64,000 bases of DNA. Source: JBBRYW01 sp038253945. Its GTDB lineage: Bacteria; Actinomycetota; Thermoleophilia; Gaiellales; Gaiellaceae. Both the position numbers and the translations under genes were made by a program. Positions 16,459 through 25,308 of the stretch are shown here, piece after piece (position 1 is the stretch's first letter; every line of letters starts with the position of its first letter). The stretch is from NCBI GenBank assembly GCA_038253945.1, contig JBBSGR010000006.1:1-64000 (forward strand), written 5' to 3'. The notes beneath the pieces are model-generated. The model made no database searches. It had not been told where the DNA came from and saw only the letters and a list, made by a program, of their open reading frames with translations.

Positions 16459-18169
16459 GCTTGCTCAGGCCGTGGCCCTCGTCCGGGTAGACGAGGAGCT
16501 CGACCGGAACACCACGCTCCGAGAGGGCGCGGTAGATCTGCTCCGCCTCCGACAGAGGCACCCGTGGGTCGTTCGCCCCGTGGATCAGGAAGAGCGGCGC
16601 CGTGACGCGGTCGATGTGCGTGAGCGGAGAGGCCTCGACGAGAAAGTCGCGGTCTCGCTCGAGCAAACCGTACTCGCGCTCCCGCGCTGCCCGACGGTAG
16701 TCGGAAGTGTTCTCGAGGAATGTCACGAAGCTCGACACAGGCACGACGGCGATCCCCGCGGCCCAGAGCTCGGGATGGAAGGCGAGCCCCGCGAGCACCA
16801 TGTAGCCGCCGTACGAGCCTCCGTATAGGACCGTGCGGTCGGCGTCGAAGCTGTCCTGGCCGCAAAGCCATTCGCGGAGCGCCACGAGATCCCGCACGGA
16901 ATCGAGCCGTAGCCGAACGTCGTCGAGGTGCTCGAACCGCTTGCCGTAGCCCGTCGAGCCGCGCACGTTCGGTTGGGCTACGGCGAAGCCGCGAGAGACG
17001 AGGTACTGGACGACGGGAGCCCACATCGGTCGCCGCTGCGACTCGGGGCCGCCGTGAATCTCGAGCACGAGCGGCGCCGGACTCTTGCTGGACGGCTCGA
17101 ACAGAAAGACCGGGATCGACTCGCCGTCGAAGGAGCGGTAGCGGTGCAGACTCGGCTCGACGAGCTCCTCGAGCGGCAGCGCGTCGCCGCCGCGAGTCAA
17201 CCTGCGAGCCTCGCCGGTGTCGGTGTCCGCGAGCCAGGCCTCCCAGTTCATACGCGGTGACGAGAACCCATACGAGAGCCACCGGCCGTTCGGCGAGAGC
17301 ACAGGGGCTTCGACGACTCCGAGCGCGGGGAGCTCGAGCTCTCGCCGGAGCCGCAGGGTCGGCGGATCGTAGAGCGTGAGGCGTGAGGCACCCTCCTCGT
17401 TCGCCTCCACGAGGAGGACGCGGCCCGAGCGATCGCTCAGGCAGCTCAGATCCCAGTCGGACTCGACCACGTACTCCCACGCCCTCGCCGCCAGGTCGTA
17501 GCGTGCGATCGCGGCCGTGTCTCGCCCGGAGCTCGTCGCAAAGAAGAAGCCGCTGCCGTCGGCGAGCCAGGCCGGCTCGCCGAAGAACGCGTCCTCCTCC
17601 TCGGGGGACACGACGAAATTCGTGCCGTCGGCCAGGTCGACGACGTGCAGGTCGTTGTCGCCCGTCCGGTCCGTGAGCCGGAGGAAGGCGACGCATCGCC
17701 CGTCGGGCGAGAAGCCGGCCGGAATGCAGTACCCGCCGTCTGTCGACACGCAGCGCTCCTCGCCGGTCCCGAAGGAGCGCACGTACACGTCGAGGTCGCG
17801 GCCGTTCCGGCGGTTGCACGAGTACACCACCTGCGCGCCGTCACTCGAGAGGCGCGGCGAGACGTGGAGGAATTCCGGCTCCACGAGGAACGGCTCGGCG
17901 GCGCGCGCTTCGGGATCGAGCAGATACAGCTGCGCCCGCTCGTTTCCGCCCTCGTCCAGCTCCAGCAGGACCCGCCCGCTTCCGGGCACGAGCTGGCCCT
18001 GAACGGGCTCCTGGAAGTCGGTCAGCTGCTCGAGCTCGGTGCTGCCGGGGCGGGCAAGGTAGAGCTGCAGCGTTCCCGTGGGATTCCAGCGCACGAGCGC
18101 CGTACCGTCGTCTCCCACGTCGGCGGCGAGCCCTGCAGGGACTTCGAGGAGCGCCTCGAGCTTCAGCAA
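16370..18169 (-). CDS. S9-family prolyl-oligopeptidase-like serine peptidase
   Basis: A 599-residue cytosolic peptidase: an N-terminal beta-propeller of repeated SPDG/SSDG blades (residues 30-350), then an alpha/beta hydrolase domain. The nucleophile is Ser452 in LYGGSYGGYMVLAG, the Asp lies in FLIHGANDPRVPLSEAEQ and the His in YPDEGHGLSK. LVLEIHGGPESQ forms the oxyanion region. It should cleave short peptides, like acylaminoacyl-peptidases and DPP-type enzymes. No signal peptide. It sits one base after the LLM oxidoreductase region on the same strand, but any functional link with that gene is unclear. Confidence 0.9.
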   Translation of the reverse strand: MLKLEALLEVPAGLAADVGDDGTALVRWNPTGTLQLYLARPGSTELEQLTDFQEPVQGQLVPGSGRVLLELDEGGNERAQLYLLDPEARAAEPFLVEPEFLHVSPRLSSDGAQVVYSCNRRNGRDLDVYVRSFGTGEERCVSTDGGYCIPAGFSPDGRCVAFLRLTDRTGDNDLHVVDLADGTNFVVSPEEEDAFFGEPAWLADGSGFFFATSSGRDTAAIARYDLAARAWEYVVESDWDLSCLSDRSGRVLLVEANEEGASRLTLYDPPTLRLRRELELPALGVVEAPVLSPNGRWLSYGFSSPRMNWEAWLADTDTGEARRLTRGGDALPLEELVEPSLHRYRSFDGESIPVFLFEPSSKSPAPLVLEIHGGPESQRRPMWAPVVQYLVSRGFAVAQPNVRGSTGYGKRFEHLDDVRLRLDSVRDLVALREWLCGQDSFDADRTVLYGGSYGGYMVLAGLAFHPELWAAGIAVVPVSSFVTFLENTSDYRRAAREREYGLLERDRDFLVEASPLTHIDRVTAPLFLIHGANDPRVPLSEAEQIYRALSERGVPVELLVYPDEGHGLSKLKNRLDAYPKALDFLERVLATVPGGATAR

Positions 18170-18170
18170 G

Positions 18171-19187
18171 CTACGCGGTCACGCCTGTGAACTCGGGAAT
18201 GATCCTCTTCCCGTAGGCAGCGAGGGTCTCCTCCTGCCCCTTCGTCATCAGGTAGATGTTGAACTGGTCGACGCCGATCGACTCCAGCTCGCGCAGCTTC
18301 GCGGTCGCCCCTTCCGCGTTGCCGAGAACGCAGAAGCGGTCGCAGATCTCGTCCGTGACGAACTCGCCGTGGGCCGCGCCCACGCGGCTGTGATCCTTGT
18401 AGTCGTAGAACTTCCGGGCCTTTACGTACTCCGTCAGGTCCTTCGGGATCTCGGAGCTCTCGCCGTACCGCTCGATCAGGTCCATCACGTGGTTCGAGAC
18501 CATGGCAGGGAACCAGCGGACCTGGTTTCGGGCGTCTCCCAGGTCGTCCGAGATGTGGCTCGGCGCGCAGACGATGCACTGCAGGGCCAGGGGATCTCGC
18601 CCTGCCTCCTCCGCGGCACGGCGGGCGGTGTCCATGATCCACTTGATGATGACCGGGTCGGCGAGCTGAATGATGACGCCGTCGCCCACGCGCCCCGCCA
18701 CGCCCAGCGCCCGAGGCCCGTATCCGGCGACGTGGAGCGGGACCGGCGGCAGCTCCTCGCGCACCCACTTCAACTCGAGCTCCTTGCCGTTCCACTCCAC
18801 CGGGCGTCCGTTCATCAGGTCCTTCATCATCACGAGGCTCCGCTCGAACTCGGCCACCCTGACCGGCTTCAGCCCGACGACGCGCCGAGACGAGTCGCCG
18901 CGACCGATGCCCATCACCATCCGGCCGCTCGTGACCTCCTGCATCGTGGCGTAGTAGCTGGCTGTGACGGTCGGGTCGCGGATCCCCGGGTTCGTGACGC
19001 AGTGGCCGAGCTTGAGCTTCTCGGTCCGCGCCCCGGCCAGGGCGAGTAGCGGAAACGACTCGTGCCAGAGGATGTGCGAATCGTAGGTCCAGCCGTACTC
19101 GAAGCCCTGCCGCTCGGCGAGTGAGAGCAGCTCGAGCATTCGCCCGTACGGCGGATCGGGAAGGACGGTGACGCCGAAGCTGAGCAT
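18171..19187 (-). CDS. LLM-class F420-dependent oxidoreductase (CPS_4043-like)
   Basis: 338 residues of the bacterial luciferase-like TIM-barrel family: the start LSFGVTVLPDPPYGRMLELL, GWTYDSHILWHESFPLLALAG, and TSGRMVMGIGRGDSSRRVVG (the flavin/F420 phosphate-binding region) are typical. The whole-length pattern matches the putative F420-dependent subgroup often labelled CPS_4043 family. Its job is unproven. Here it sits among genes for N-carbamoyl-amino-acid and dihydropyrimidine hydrolysis, so it may reduce or oxidise a pyrimidine-like ring. It lies divergent from the small DMT gene, with 58 bases between. Confidence 0.85.
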   Translation of the reverse strand: MLSFGVTVLPDPPYGRMLELLSLAERQGFEYGWTYDSHILWHESFPLLALAGARTEKLKLGHCVTNPGIRDPTVTASYYATMQEVTSGRMVMGIGRGDSSRRVVGLKPVRVAEFERSLVMMKDLMNGRPVEWNGKELELKWVREELPPVPLHVAGYGPRALGVAGRVGDGVIIQLADPVIIKWIMDTARRAAEEAGRDPLALQCIVCAPSHISDDLGDARNQVRWFPAMVSNHVMDLIERYGESSEIPKDLTEYVKARKFYDYKDHSRVGAAHGEFVTDEICDRFCVLGNAEGATAKLRELESIGVDQFNIYLMTKGQEETLAAYGKRIIPEFTGVTA

Positions 19188-19245
19188 TTGGGATCCCCCG
19201 GGTCGTGAAGGGGATCGAGCATATCGCCTCGAATGAGATGCCGAG

Positions 19246-19689
19246 ATGGCGGTGGGCTGGCTCTTGATCGCGCTTTTCGCAGGCGCGGCACTGCCGATTC
19301 AGGCGGGTGTCAATGCCGAGCTGGCGAACTGGATCGGCGGCCCGGTGCGGGCCTCGGCGGTCTCCTTCGCAATCGGAACGCTGGCGTTGGCAGCGCTCGC
19401 GCTCGTACTGATCAAGGCGTGGCCCGCGCCGCACCGCCTGGGGCACGCGCCCTGGTGGGCGTGGGTCGGCGGCATCCTCGGTGCCGCCTACGTCGGGAGC
19501 ACGGTCGCGGCCGCGCCGCGCCTCGGGGCGGTCGCGCTCGTTGCGGCCGTCGTCGCCGGCCAGTCGATCTGCTCGGTCATTCTCGACCGGCTCGGTGCTG
19601 TTGGCTTCGAGCAGCACCCGATCACGGTCGGGCGGATCGCGGGCCTCGTCCTGCTCGTGTCGGGCGTCGCGCTCGTTCGGGTGTTCTGA
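19246..19689 (+). CDS. DMT-family membrane protein (YdcZ/DUF606)
   Basis: 147 residues with five hydrophobic helices. AGAALPIQAGVNAELANWIG and PWWAWVGGILGAAYVGSTVA are the hallmarks of the DUF606/YdcZ half-size drug/metabolite transporters, as is the ending GRIAGLVLLVSGVALV. Such proteins work as dimers of identical or paired halves. Only one half is present here. Substrate unknown. Confidence 0.85.
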   Translation: MAVGWLLIALFAGAALPIQAGVNAELANWIGGPVRASAVSFAIGTLALAALALVLIKAWPAPHRLGHAPWWAWVGGILGAAYVGSTVAAAPRLGAVALVAAVVAGQSICSVILDRLGAVGFEQHPITVGRIAGLVLLVSGVALVRVF

Positions 19690-19726
19690 GGGGTCAGAGC
19701 TTCGGTAGGTCGGTCTTGGACTCGGC

Positions 19727-20170
19727 TCAGCCGTCCGCTCGAGCTTCGAGCAGTTCCTTGAGCCGCGCGAAGTCCCGCTCGAACTCCCGTCTCGCCTGAC
19801 GCGCGACGAGCATCCCGGCCATCCTCGCGACACCGTGCGGGTCGCCCTCGCCGTGCACGCGTAGGCGCGTCTGCCCGTCGAGCGCCTCGAACGTGTGCGT
19901 GACGCGGAAGCGAACCGGCCCCGACACGACCCGCACCGAGAAGATGCGGTCGGGCTCGTGCTCGATCACCTCGATCGTCGACGAGACCTGCCTGCCCAGG
20001 GCCTTTCGGTCCTCGACGAAGCGGGTGCCTACCGCCGTGGGACCGTCGGTCTCCCGCCGCACTCCGACGACGCTTGCCTGCCACTCCGTCAGACGGTCGA
20101 TGTCCGTCAGGTAGATGAAGACCTCGGCGACCGGCCGGTCGATGACCAGCTCGTGGTCTACCTTCACCAT
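19727..20170 (-). CDS. SRPBCC (START-like) domain protein
   Basis: 147 residues from ATG 20170. The start VDHELVIDRPVAEVFIYLTD is the usual first strand and helix of polyketide-cyclase/dehydrase-type SRPBCC proteins, and the C-terminus MAGMLVARQARREFERDFAR is the long closing helix that forms the ligand cavity floor. Ligand unknown. It lies 13 bases after the amidohydrolase gene on the same strand, so they probably share a transcript. Confidence 0.85.
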   Translation of the reverse strand: MVKVDHELVIDRPVAEVFIYLTDIDRLTEWQASVVGVRRETDGPTAVGTRFVEDRKALGRQVSSTIEVIEHEPDRIFSVRVVSGPVRFRVTHTFEALDGQTRLRVHGEGDPHGVARMAGMLVARQARREFERDFARLKELLEARADG

Positions 20171-20183
20171 CGCTTGCTCCGGG

Positions 20184-21422
20184 TCACGCGCCGAGCCGGT
20201 CGATCGTCCGAGAGGAGAGAGCGTCGAGCGCCCGGATTGCCAGCTCGAGATGCTCCGGCTTCGTGTCCTCGGCTTTCGTGTGCGAGAGCCCGCGCAGGCT
20301 CTGGACGAAGAGCATGACGGTCGGAATTCCCGCGCGCGAGACTTCGGCGGCGTCATGGAGCGGCCCGCTCGGCAAGCGGTGCGACTCGCCGGCGACCTCC
20401 CGGATCGACTCGTCCGCGAGCGCCACGAGCTCCTCGTCGAACAGAATCGGCTCGATGCTCCAGATCCGCTCCCACTCGACATCGATTCGCTCCTCTGCGG
20501 CAAAGCGCTGCGCGGCCTCCTTGGCCTCTCGCAGCATGCGCGCCAGTGTGTTCGCATCCAGGTGGCGCTGGTCGAGCAGCTGCTCGGCGGTCTCGACGAC
20601 GGAGGTGACGATTCCCGGCCTCGTGACGAGCCCGCCGGACGTGCAGACGGCCCCTCCGGCGGCCCGCGCGGCGATGGGGCGGATCTCGAGCGCCAGCTTG
20701 GCTGCGCCGGCCAGCGCGTCGCGCCGCTTGTCCATGGGCGTCGAGCCCGCGTGCGCGGCCTGGCCGCGCCAGGTGACCCGGTGGCGCTCGACGCCGAACG
20801 TGCCGAGCACGACGCCGAGAGGGAGATCCATCGACTCGAGCACCGGCCCTTGCTCGATGTGTAGCTCGAGGTAGGCCGCGGCACCTTCGAGCTGCCGACT
20901 CGCGTCGGTCGCGCGATCGAGGTCCACGCCATGCTCCCGCAGGGCGTTAGGCAGGGCGACTCCGTCGGAATCCTTCAGCTGCCGCAGCTCGTCCTGGTCG
21001 CGCATCGAGCCCGCCGCGGCGGACGAGCCAAACAGCGATCGCCCGAAGCGCGCGCCCTCCTCGTCGGCCCAGTTGACGAGGCGGATGGTCATCGGCGGCT
21101 TTCCCTCCTCGTCGATCCGTCGCAGTACCTCGAGCGCGGCCATGATGTTCAGGCAGCCGTCGAGCCAGCCTCCGTTCGGCACGGAGTCGATGTGCCCGCC
21201 GAGGAGCAGTGCCCGATCGGAGTCGCCGCGCAGCGTGAACCACTGGTTGCCCGCCTCGTCGATCTCCTCCTCGGCGCCGGTCTCCGCGACCTTGCCGCGC
21301 AGCCACTCGCGCGCACGCTCCCAGGTCTCCGTCCAGGCAACGCGCTGCGCTCCGTTCTCGTCGCCTGTCAGCGTCTGCAGCTCGCGCAGCTCATCGACCG
21401 TTCGGCTCGGCTCCGGCGGCAC
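20184..21422 (-). CDS. N-carbamoyl-L-amino-acid / beta-ureidopropionate-type amidohydrolase
   Basis: A 412-residue M20-family metal-dependent amidase of the allantoate amidohydrolase / beta-ureidopropionase / L-carbamoylase group. Metal ligands: His in LLLGGHIDSVPNGG, Asp in WLDGCLNIM, Glu in VNWADEEGARFG, His in LELHIEQGPVLES and His in PLHDAAEVSRAGIP. The bridging dimerisation domain lies between about 200 and 310. The enzyme removes the carbamoyl group as CO2 and ammonia. Next to a dihydropyrimidinase its likely substrate is N-carbamoyl-beta-alanine or a hydantoin-derived carbamoyl amino acid. Confidence 0.88.
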   Translation of the reverse strand: MPPEPSRTVDELRELQTLTGDENGAQRVAWTETWERAREWLRGKVAETGAEEEIDEAGNQWFTLRGDSDRALLLGGHIDSVPNGGWLDGCLNIMAALEVLRRIDEEGKPPMTIRLVNWADEEGARFGRSLFGSSAAAGSMRDQDELRQLKDSDGVALPNALREHGVDLDRATDASRQLEGAAAYLELHIEQGPVLESMDLPLGVVLGTFGVERHRVTWRGQAAHAGSTPMDKRRDALAGAAKLALEIRPIAARAAGGAVCTSGGLVTRPGIVTSVVETAEQLLDQRHLDANTLARMLREAKEAAQRFAAEERIDVEWERIWSIEPILFDEELVALADESIREVAGESHRLPSGPLHDAAEVSRAGIPTVMLFVQSLRGLSHTKAEDTKPEHLELAIRALDALSSRTIDRLGA

Positions 21423-21449
21423 GGCGCGACTTTAGCGCGAGGGGCTCGC

Positions 21450-21471
21450 CGGGTGTGGTAATCATCACCCG
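21450..21471. promoter_or_regulatory. palindromic operator candidate in divergent promoter
   Basis: CGGGTG and CACCCG are six-base inverted arms around TGGTAATCAT, in the 48-bp gap between the divergent amidohydrolase and ABC-permease genes. A site here could control both sides of the catabolic cluster. It touches the GTG start at 21471. No regulator gene lies in the cluster. Confidence 0.35.
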
Positions 21472-22358
21472 TGGCGACGGGCGCCGTGGCGGTCAGCCGA
21501 TCATCAGCGCGACCGAGCGCAGCCCACGTCGGCCGCGCCGCCGCGAAGCTCGGCATCTTCGTGCTCGTTCTCGCGGCTCTCTGGGGGTTCTGGGAGGGAT
21601 ACCGGTGGCTCTGGATGCACGAGGGCTGGACCTGGCCGTTCGCGGTCGACGACACGACGATGCCGCACATCCACGACGTCCTGCACGCGCTGTTCAAGCG
21701 GGGAGCAACGGGATCACTTCTGATCAGCGACCTCCTGCGCGCGGCGCTCGTCACCGCGAAAGAGGCGGCGGTCGGGTTCGTGCTCGGCGCCGCGATCGGC
21801 TTCGTGCTCGGCGTCGTCCTCGCTCACTCGAGGCTCTTGCAGCGCGGTTTCCTGCCGTACGTGATCGCCTCGCAGACCGTGCCGATCCTGGCGGTTGCGC
21901 CGATCGTCGTCGTTTACTTGGGCAGCCTCAACGTCGCCGCCTGGTTCTCGGTCGCCGTGATCTCGGCATATCTGACGTTCTTCCCGGTCACGATCAACAC
22001 GCTCCGCGGCGTCAACTCGGCCGACCGGCGCGCGGTCGAGCTGATGCGCTCGTACGCCGCCGGCCGCTGGCGCATCCTCTGGAAGCTCCGCGTCCCGGCC
22101 TCCTTGCCGTACATCTTCGCCGCGCTCAAGGTCTCCGCCACCGCGAGCGTCGTCGGAGCGATCATCGGCGAGCTCCCGTCGTCGATCCAGGACGGGCTCG
22201 GGGGCGAGATCCTCAGCTTCAACCAGTACTACAGCCTCGACCCGACGCAGCTCTGGGCGACCAACATCGTCGCGGCACTCCTCGGAATCGCTTTCTTTCT
22301 CGTCGTCGTCTCGGCCGAGAGGATCGTCGTGCGGCGCGCTGCGGAGAACGTGGCATGA
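21471..22358 (+). CDS. ABC transporter permease (SsuC/ThiX-like), first copy
   Basis: 295 residues, GTG start, with six membrane helices. The EAA loop (VELMRSYAAGRWRILWKLRV followed by PASLPYIFAALKVS) contacts the ATPase. This is the nitrate/sulfonate/pyrimidine-precursor (NMT1-linked) importer type. The order permease-ATPase-permease-binding protein and the dihydropyrimidinase directly downstream suggest that the cargo is a pyrimidine, hydantoin or related ring compound. The second permease at 23247 is a paralogue, so the membrane part is a heterodimer. Confidence 0.9.
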   Translation: MATGAVAVSRSSARPSAAHVGRAAAKLGIFVLVLAALWGFWEGYRWLWMHEGWTWPFAVDDTTMPHIHDVLHALFKRGATGSLLISDLLRAALVTAKEAAVGFVLGAAIGFVLGVVLAHSRLLQRGFLPYVIASQTVPILAVAPIVVVYLGSLNVAAWFSVAVISAYLTFFPVTINTLRGVNSADRRAVELMRSYAAGRWRILWKLRVPASLPYIFAALKVSATASVVGAIIGELPSSIQDGLGGEILSFNQYYSLDPTQLWATNIVAALLGIAFFLVVVSAERIVVRRAAENVA

Positions 22359-22440
22359 CTACCCTACGGGTCCGGGATCGCCGGAGTGACGCCTACGGTC
22401 GTCAATCGCTCGCTCCGCATGCGCTCCAAGAGGTTGCCCT

Positions 22441-23247
22441 ATGACCGTGGTCAGCCTGCGGGGCATCTCGAAGACGTTCGGCGATGGCGGCACCACGGCG
22501 CTGCAGGAGATCGAGCTCGAGATCGAGACGGCGGAGTTCGTCTCCCTGATCGGCCCATCCGGATGCGGCAAGTCGACGCTCCTTCGGATCATGGGCGATC
22601 TGACGGAGCCGAGCGCCGGAAACGTGATCGTCAACGCGAAGCCGGCGAGGCAGGCGCGTATCGACCGCGACTACGGGATCGTGTTCCAGGACGCCGTCCT
22701 CTTCGACTGGCGCACCGTCGCGAAGAACATCGCGCTGCCGCTGGAGCTGTCCGGGTGGGACCGGCGTCGCCGATCCGAGCGGATCAAGGAGATGGTACGG
22801 CTCGTCGAGCTGTCGGGCTTCGAGGATCATCATCCATGGCAGCTCTCGGGCGGCATGCAGCAGCGGGTCGCGATCGCCAGGGCGCTCGCCTTCGATCCGT
22901 CGCTGCTCCTGATGGACGAGCCGTTCGGAGCGCTCGACGAGATGACTCGCGAGCGACTGAACCTGGAGCTGCTCGAGATCTGGCGGCGGAGCGGCTCGAC
23001 CATCGTGTTCGTGACCCACTCGATCGCCGAGGCGGTGTTCCTGTCCACCCGGGTCGTCGTGATGTCCCCCCGGCCCGGGCGCATCTCCGACCTGATCGAG
23101 GTCGATCTGCCGCAGCCGCGGACAGCGCTCACGCGCGAGCAGCCGCGCTTCTTCGAGCTCGTCACGCAGGTGCGGGAGGCCCTTCACCTGGGCTCGGAGC
23201 TGGAGGGCGGGGCTCCGGCTCCACGTGGGAGCGAGGCGAGCGTGTGA
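22441..23247 (+). CDS. ABC transporter ATPase (SsuB/TauB-like)
   Basis: 268 residues. Walker A SLIGPSGCGKSTLLRIM, Q-loop GIVFQDAVLFDWRTV, signature LSGGMQQRVAIARAL, Walker B LLLMDEPFGALDEMTRERL and switch His in VFVTHSIAEAVFL are all present. It energises the importer formed by the neighbouring permeases. Its TGA overlaps the next ATG by one base (TGATG). The ATG is preceded by AGAGGTTG. Confidence 0.93.
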   Translation: MTVVSLRGISKTFGDGGTTALQEIELEIETAEFVSLIGPSGCGKSTLLRIMGDLTEPSAGNVIVNAKPARQARIDRDYGIVFQDAVLFDWRTVAKNIALPLELSGWDRRRRSERIKEMVRLVELSGFEDHHPWQLSGGMQQRVAIARALAFDPSLLLMDEPFGALDEMTRERLNLELLEIWRRSGSTIVFVTHSIAEAVFLSTRVVVMSPRPGRISDLIEVDLPQPRTALTREQPRFFELVTQVREALHLGSELEGGAPAPRGSEASV

Positions 23248-24068
23248 TGTCGACTCCGGTCGCCGTTCAACCGGTGCCGCGGGGGGGCCTCGGCCGCCTC
23301 GTCGGCCGGCGCCTGGTCGACTGGCTGCCCGCCGCCGTCGTGCTCGTGCTCACCCTGGGGGGCTGGCAGGCGGCGATCGCTCTGTTCGGGATTCAGAACT
23401 TCCTGCTGCCGAAGCCTACGTCGATCGCCCAGACGTTCTGGAGCGATCGCGGAGAGCTGCTTCGCGCCGGCTGGTTCACCTTCCAGGAAGCGCTCGGTGG
23501 TTTCGCGATCGGCTCCGGCCTGGCGATTCTCTCCGCGCTCGTGCTCGCGCGCTGGCGGGGCGTCGGGCGTGCGCTCATGCCCTACGCGATCGCCGCCAAT
23601 GCGATCCCGATCATCGCGTTCGCCCCGATCACGAACGCCTGGTTCTCGCCGCTGACGAAGACGTCGAAGATCGCGATCGCCGCTGTCTTGTGCTTCTTCC
23701 CGGTCCTCGTCAACACGCTGAGGGGGCTGACGTCCGTCAGACCGTCGTCGCTGGAGCTCATGCGCTCGTACGCCGCAGGGCAGGTCGAGATCTTCCGCCG
23801 GGTGCGAATCCCGACTGCGCTGCCGTACCTCTTCACGGGCCTCAAGGTGGCGAGCGTGCTCTCCATGATCGCGGCCATCGTGGGCGAGTACTTCGGCGGC
23901 TCGTTCGACGCCCTCGGGGTGCTGATTCGAAGCCGGGCGCAGACCTTCGCTTTCACCGACGCCTGGGCCGGCATCCTCGTGGCCTGCATGTTCGGCATCG
24001 GCTTCTATGTCGCGATCGGCCTGCTGGAGCGCGTCGCCTTGCGCTGGATGCCTTCGGCAGAGGAGTAG
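23247..24068 (+). CDS. ABC transporter permease (SsuC/ThiX-like), second copy
   Basis: 273 residues with the same topology and EAA loop (LELMRSYAAGQVEIFRRVRI, PTALPYLFTGLKVAS) as the first permease. The region around LLPKPTSIAQTFWSDRGELL before the core helices is typical of SsuC-type permeases. It partners the first copy. Translation is coupled to the ATPase gene. Confidence 0.9.
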   Translation: MSTPVAVQPVPRGGLGRLVGRRLVDWLPAAVVLVLTLGGWQAAIALFGIQNFLLPKPTSIAQTFWSDRGELLRAGWFTFQEALGGFAIGSGLAILSALVLARWRGVGRALMPYAIAANAIPIIAFAPITNAWFSPLTKTSKIAIAAVLCFFPVLVNTLRGLTSVRPSSLELMRSYAAGQVEIFRRVRIPTALPYLFTGLKVASVLSMIAAIVGEYFGGSFDALGVLIRSRAQTFAFTDAWAGILVACMFGIGFYVAIGLLERVALRWMPSAEE

Positions 24069-24081
24069 AGGAAGGTTCAGA

Positions 24082-25239
24082 ATGGGACAGCCAAAAATCA
24101 GGGAGGGAAAGTTGAGGAAGAACAGGTACTGGGTCCCGCTGCTGCTCGTGGCGGCGGCCGCCGTCGTCACCGCGGTCGGGCTGAGCGCCTCGGCGGGCGC
24201 GTCGCCCGAGCGAGCACAACTCACGAAGGTCACGCTCCAGCTCAAATGGGTCACCCAGGCGCAGTTCGCCGGCTACTACGCGGCGAAGGCGAAGGGCTAC
24301 TACAAGCAGCAGGGGCTCGACGTCCGGATCAAACCGGGCGGTCCCGACATCATCCCCGAGACCGTCGTGGCGAGCGGCCAGGCGGAGTTCGGGCTCGACT
24401 GGTTCTCGTCGCTTCTGTACACGCGGGGCAAGCAGCACGCCGATCTCGTGAACATCGGCCAGGTGTTTCCGCGCACGGGCCTGACGCTGATCACGTGGAA
24501 GAACACCGGGCTCAGTGCCGTCCCGCAGCTCAAGGGCAAGAAGGTCGCGAACTGGCTGGGCGGCAACGAGTACGAGGTCTTCGCAGCCCTGGCGAACAAC
24601 GGCATGGATCCGCAGCACAACAAGAACGTGAAGATCATCCAGCAGCCGTTCGACATGAACTTCTTCCTGAAGCGCCAGGTCGACGCGGCGTCGGCGATGA
24701 CGTACAACGAGCTCGCCCAGGTGCTCGAGTCGAAGAACCCGAAGACGGGCAAGCTCACCTCGCTCAAGGACCTGAACGTGATCCCGATGCAGTCGGTCGG
24801 GACCGGCATGCCGGAGGACGACGTCTTCACGACCGGCAAGTGGATCTCGGACAAGGCTCACCAGGAGACCGCCAAGAAGTTCCTCGCGGCCTCGTTCAAG
24901 GGGTGGATCTACTGCCGTGACCACCAGGCCGACTGCGTGAAGATCGTTCTCTCGAACGGCACGGCGCTCGGGAAGGGTCACCAAACCTGGATGATGAACG
25001 AGATCAACGCGCTCGTCTGGCCCTCGCCGCGGGGCATCGGCATCATGGATCCGGCGTCGTTCAAGCGCGCGGCAAAGATCGTGAAGAAGTTCGGCAAGCT
25101 GAAGCAGACGCCGTCGGCGAGCTCCTACCGCACCGATCTCGCGAAGGCCGCCGACGCGATGGTCAAGAAGGACGGCCTCGACATCTACGGCAAGCACTGG
25201 AAGAAGCTGAAGGTCAAGATCGTCCCGGGTGGAAAATAG
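24082..25239 (+). CDS. ABC substrate-binding protein (NMT1/ThiY-like)
   Basis: 385 residues from ATG 24082. TTG 24112, with its own GGGAGGG site, would give a cleaner signal peptide. After YWVPLLLVAAAAVVTAVGLS and an Ala-rich cleavage region the mature protein begins with TLQLKWVTQAQFAGYYAAKA, KGYYKQQGLDVRIKPGGPDI: the start of NMT1/THI5-like binding proteins that bind thiamine-pyrimidine precursors, riboflavin or similar aromatic rings. It delivers ligand to the two permeases just upstream. Absence of a lipobox means that anchoring, if any, is through an uncleaved signal. Confidence 0.9.
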   Translation: MGQPKIREGKLRKNRYWVPLLLVAAAAVVTAVGLSASAGASPERAQLTKVTLQLKWVTQAQFAGYYAAKAKGYYKQQGLDVRIKPGGPDIIPETVVASGQAEFGLDWFSSLLYTRGKQHADLVNIGQVFPRTGLTLITWKNTGLSAVPQLKGKKVANWLGGNEYEVFAALANNGMDPQHNKNVKIIQQPFDMNFFLKRQVDAASAMTYNELAQVLESKNPKTGKLTSLKDLNVIPMQSVGTGMPEDDVFTTGKWISDKAHQETAKKFLAASFKGWIYCRDHQADCVKIVLSNGTALGKGHQTWMMNEINALVWPSPRGIGIMDPASFKRAAKIVKKFGKLKQTPSASSYRTDLAKAADAMVKKDGLDIYGKHWKKLKVKIVPGGK

Positions 25240-25308
25240 GCAAGCGCTCGGCGCGGGCCGCCGAGGGGTGGTGCGGCGGCCCGCTCCGGATCTCGAGAGG
25301 AGGGGCCG

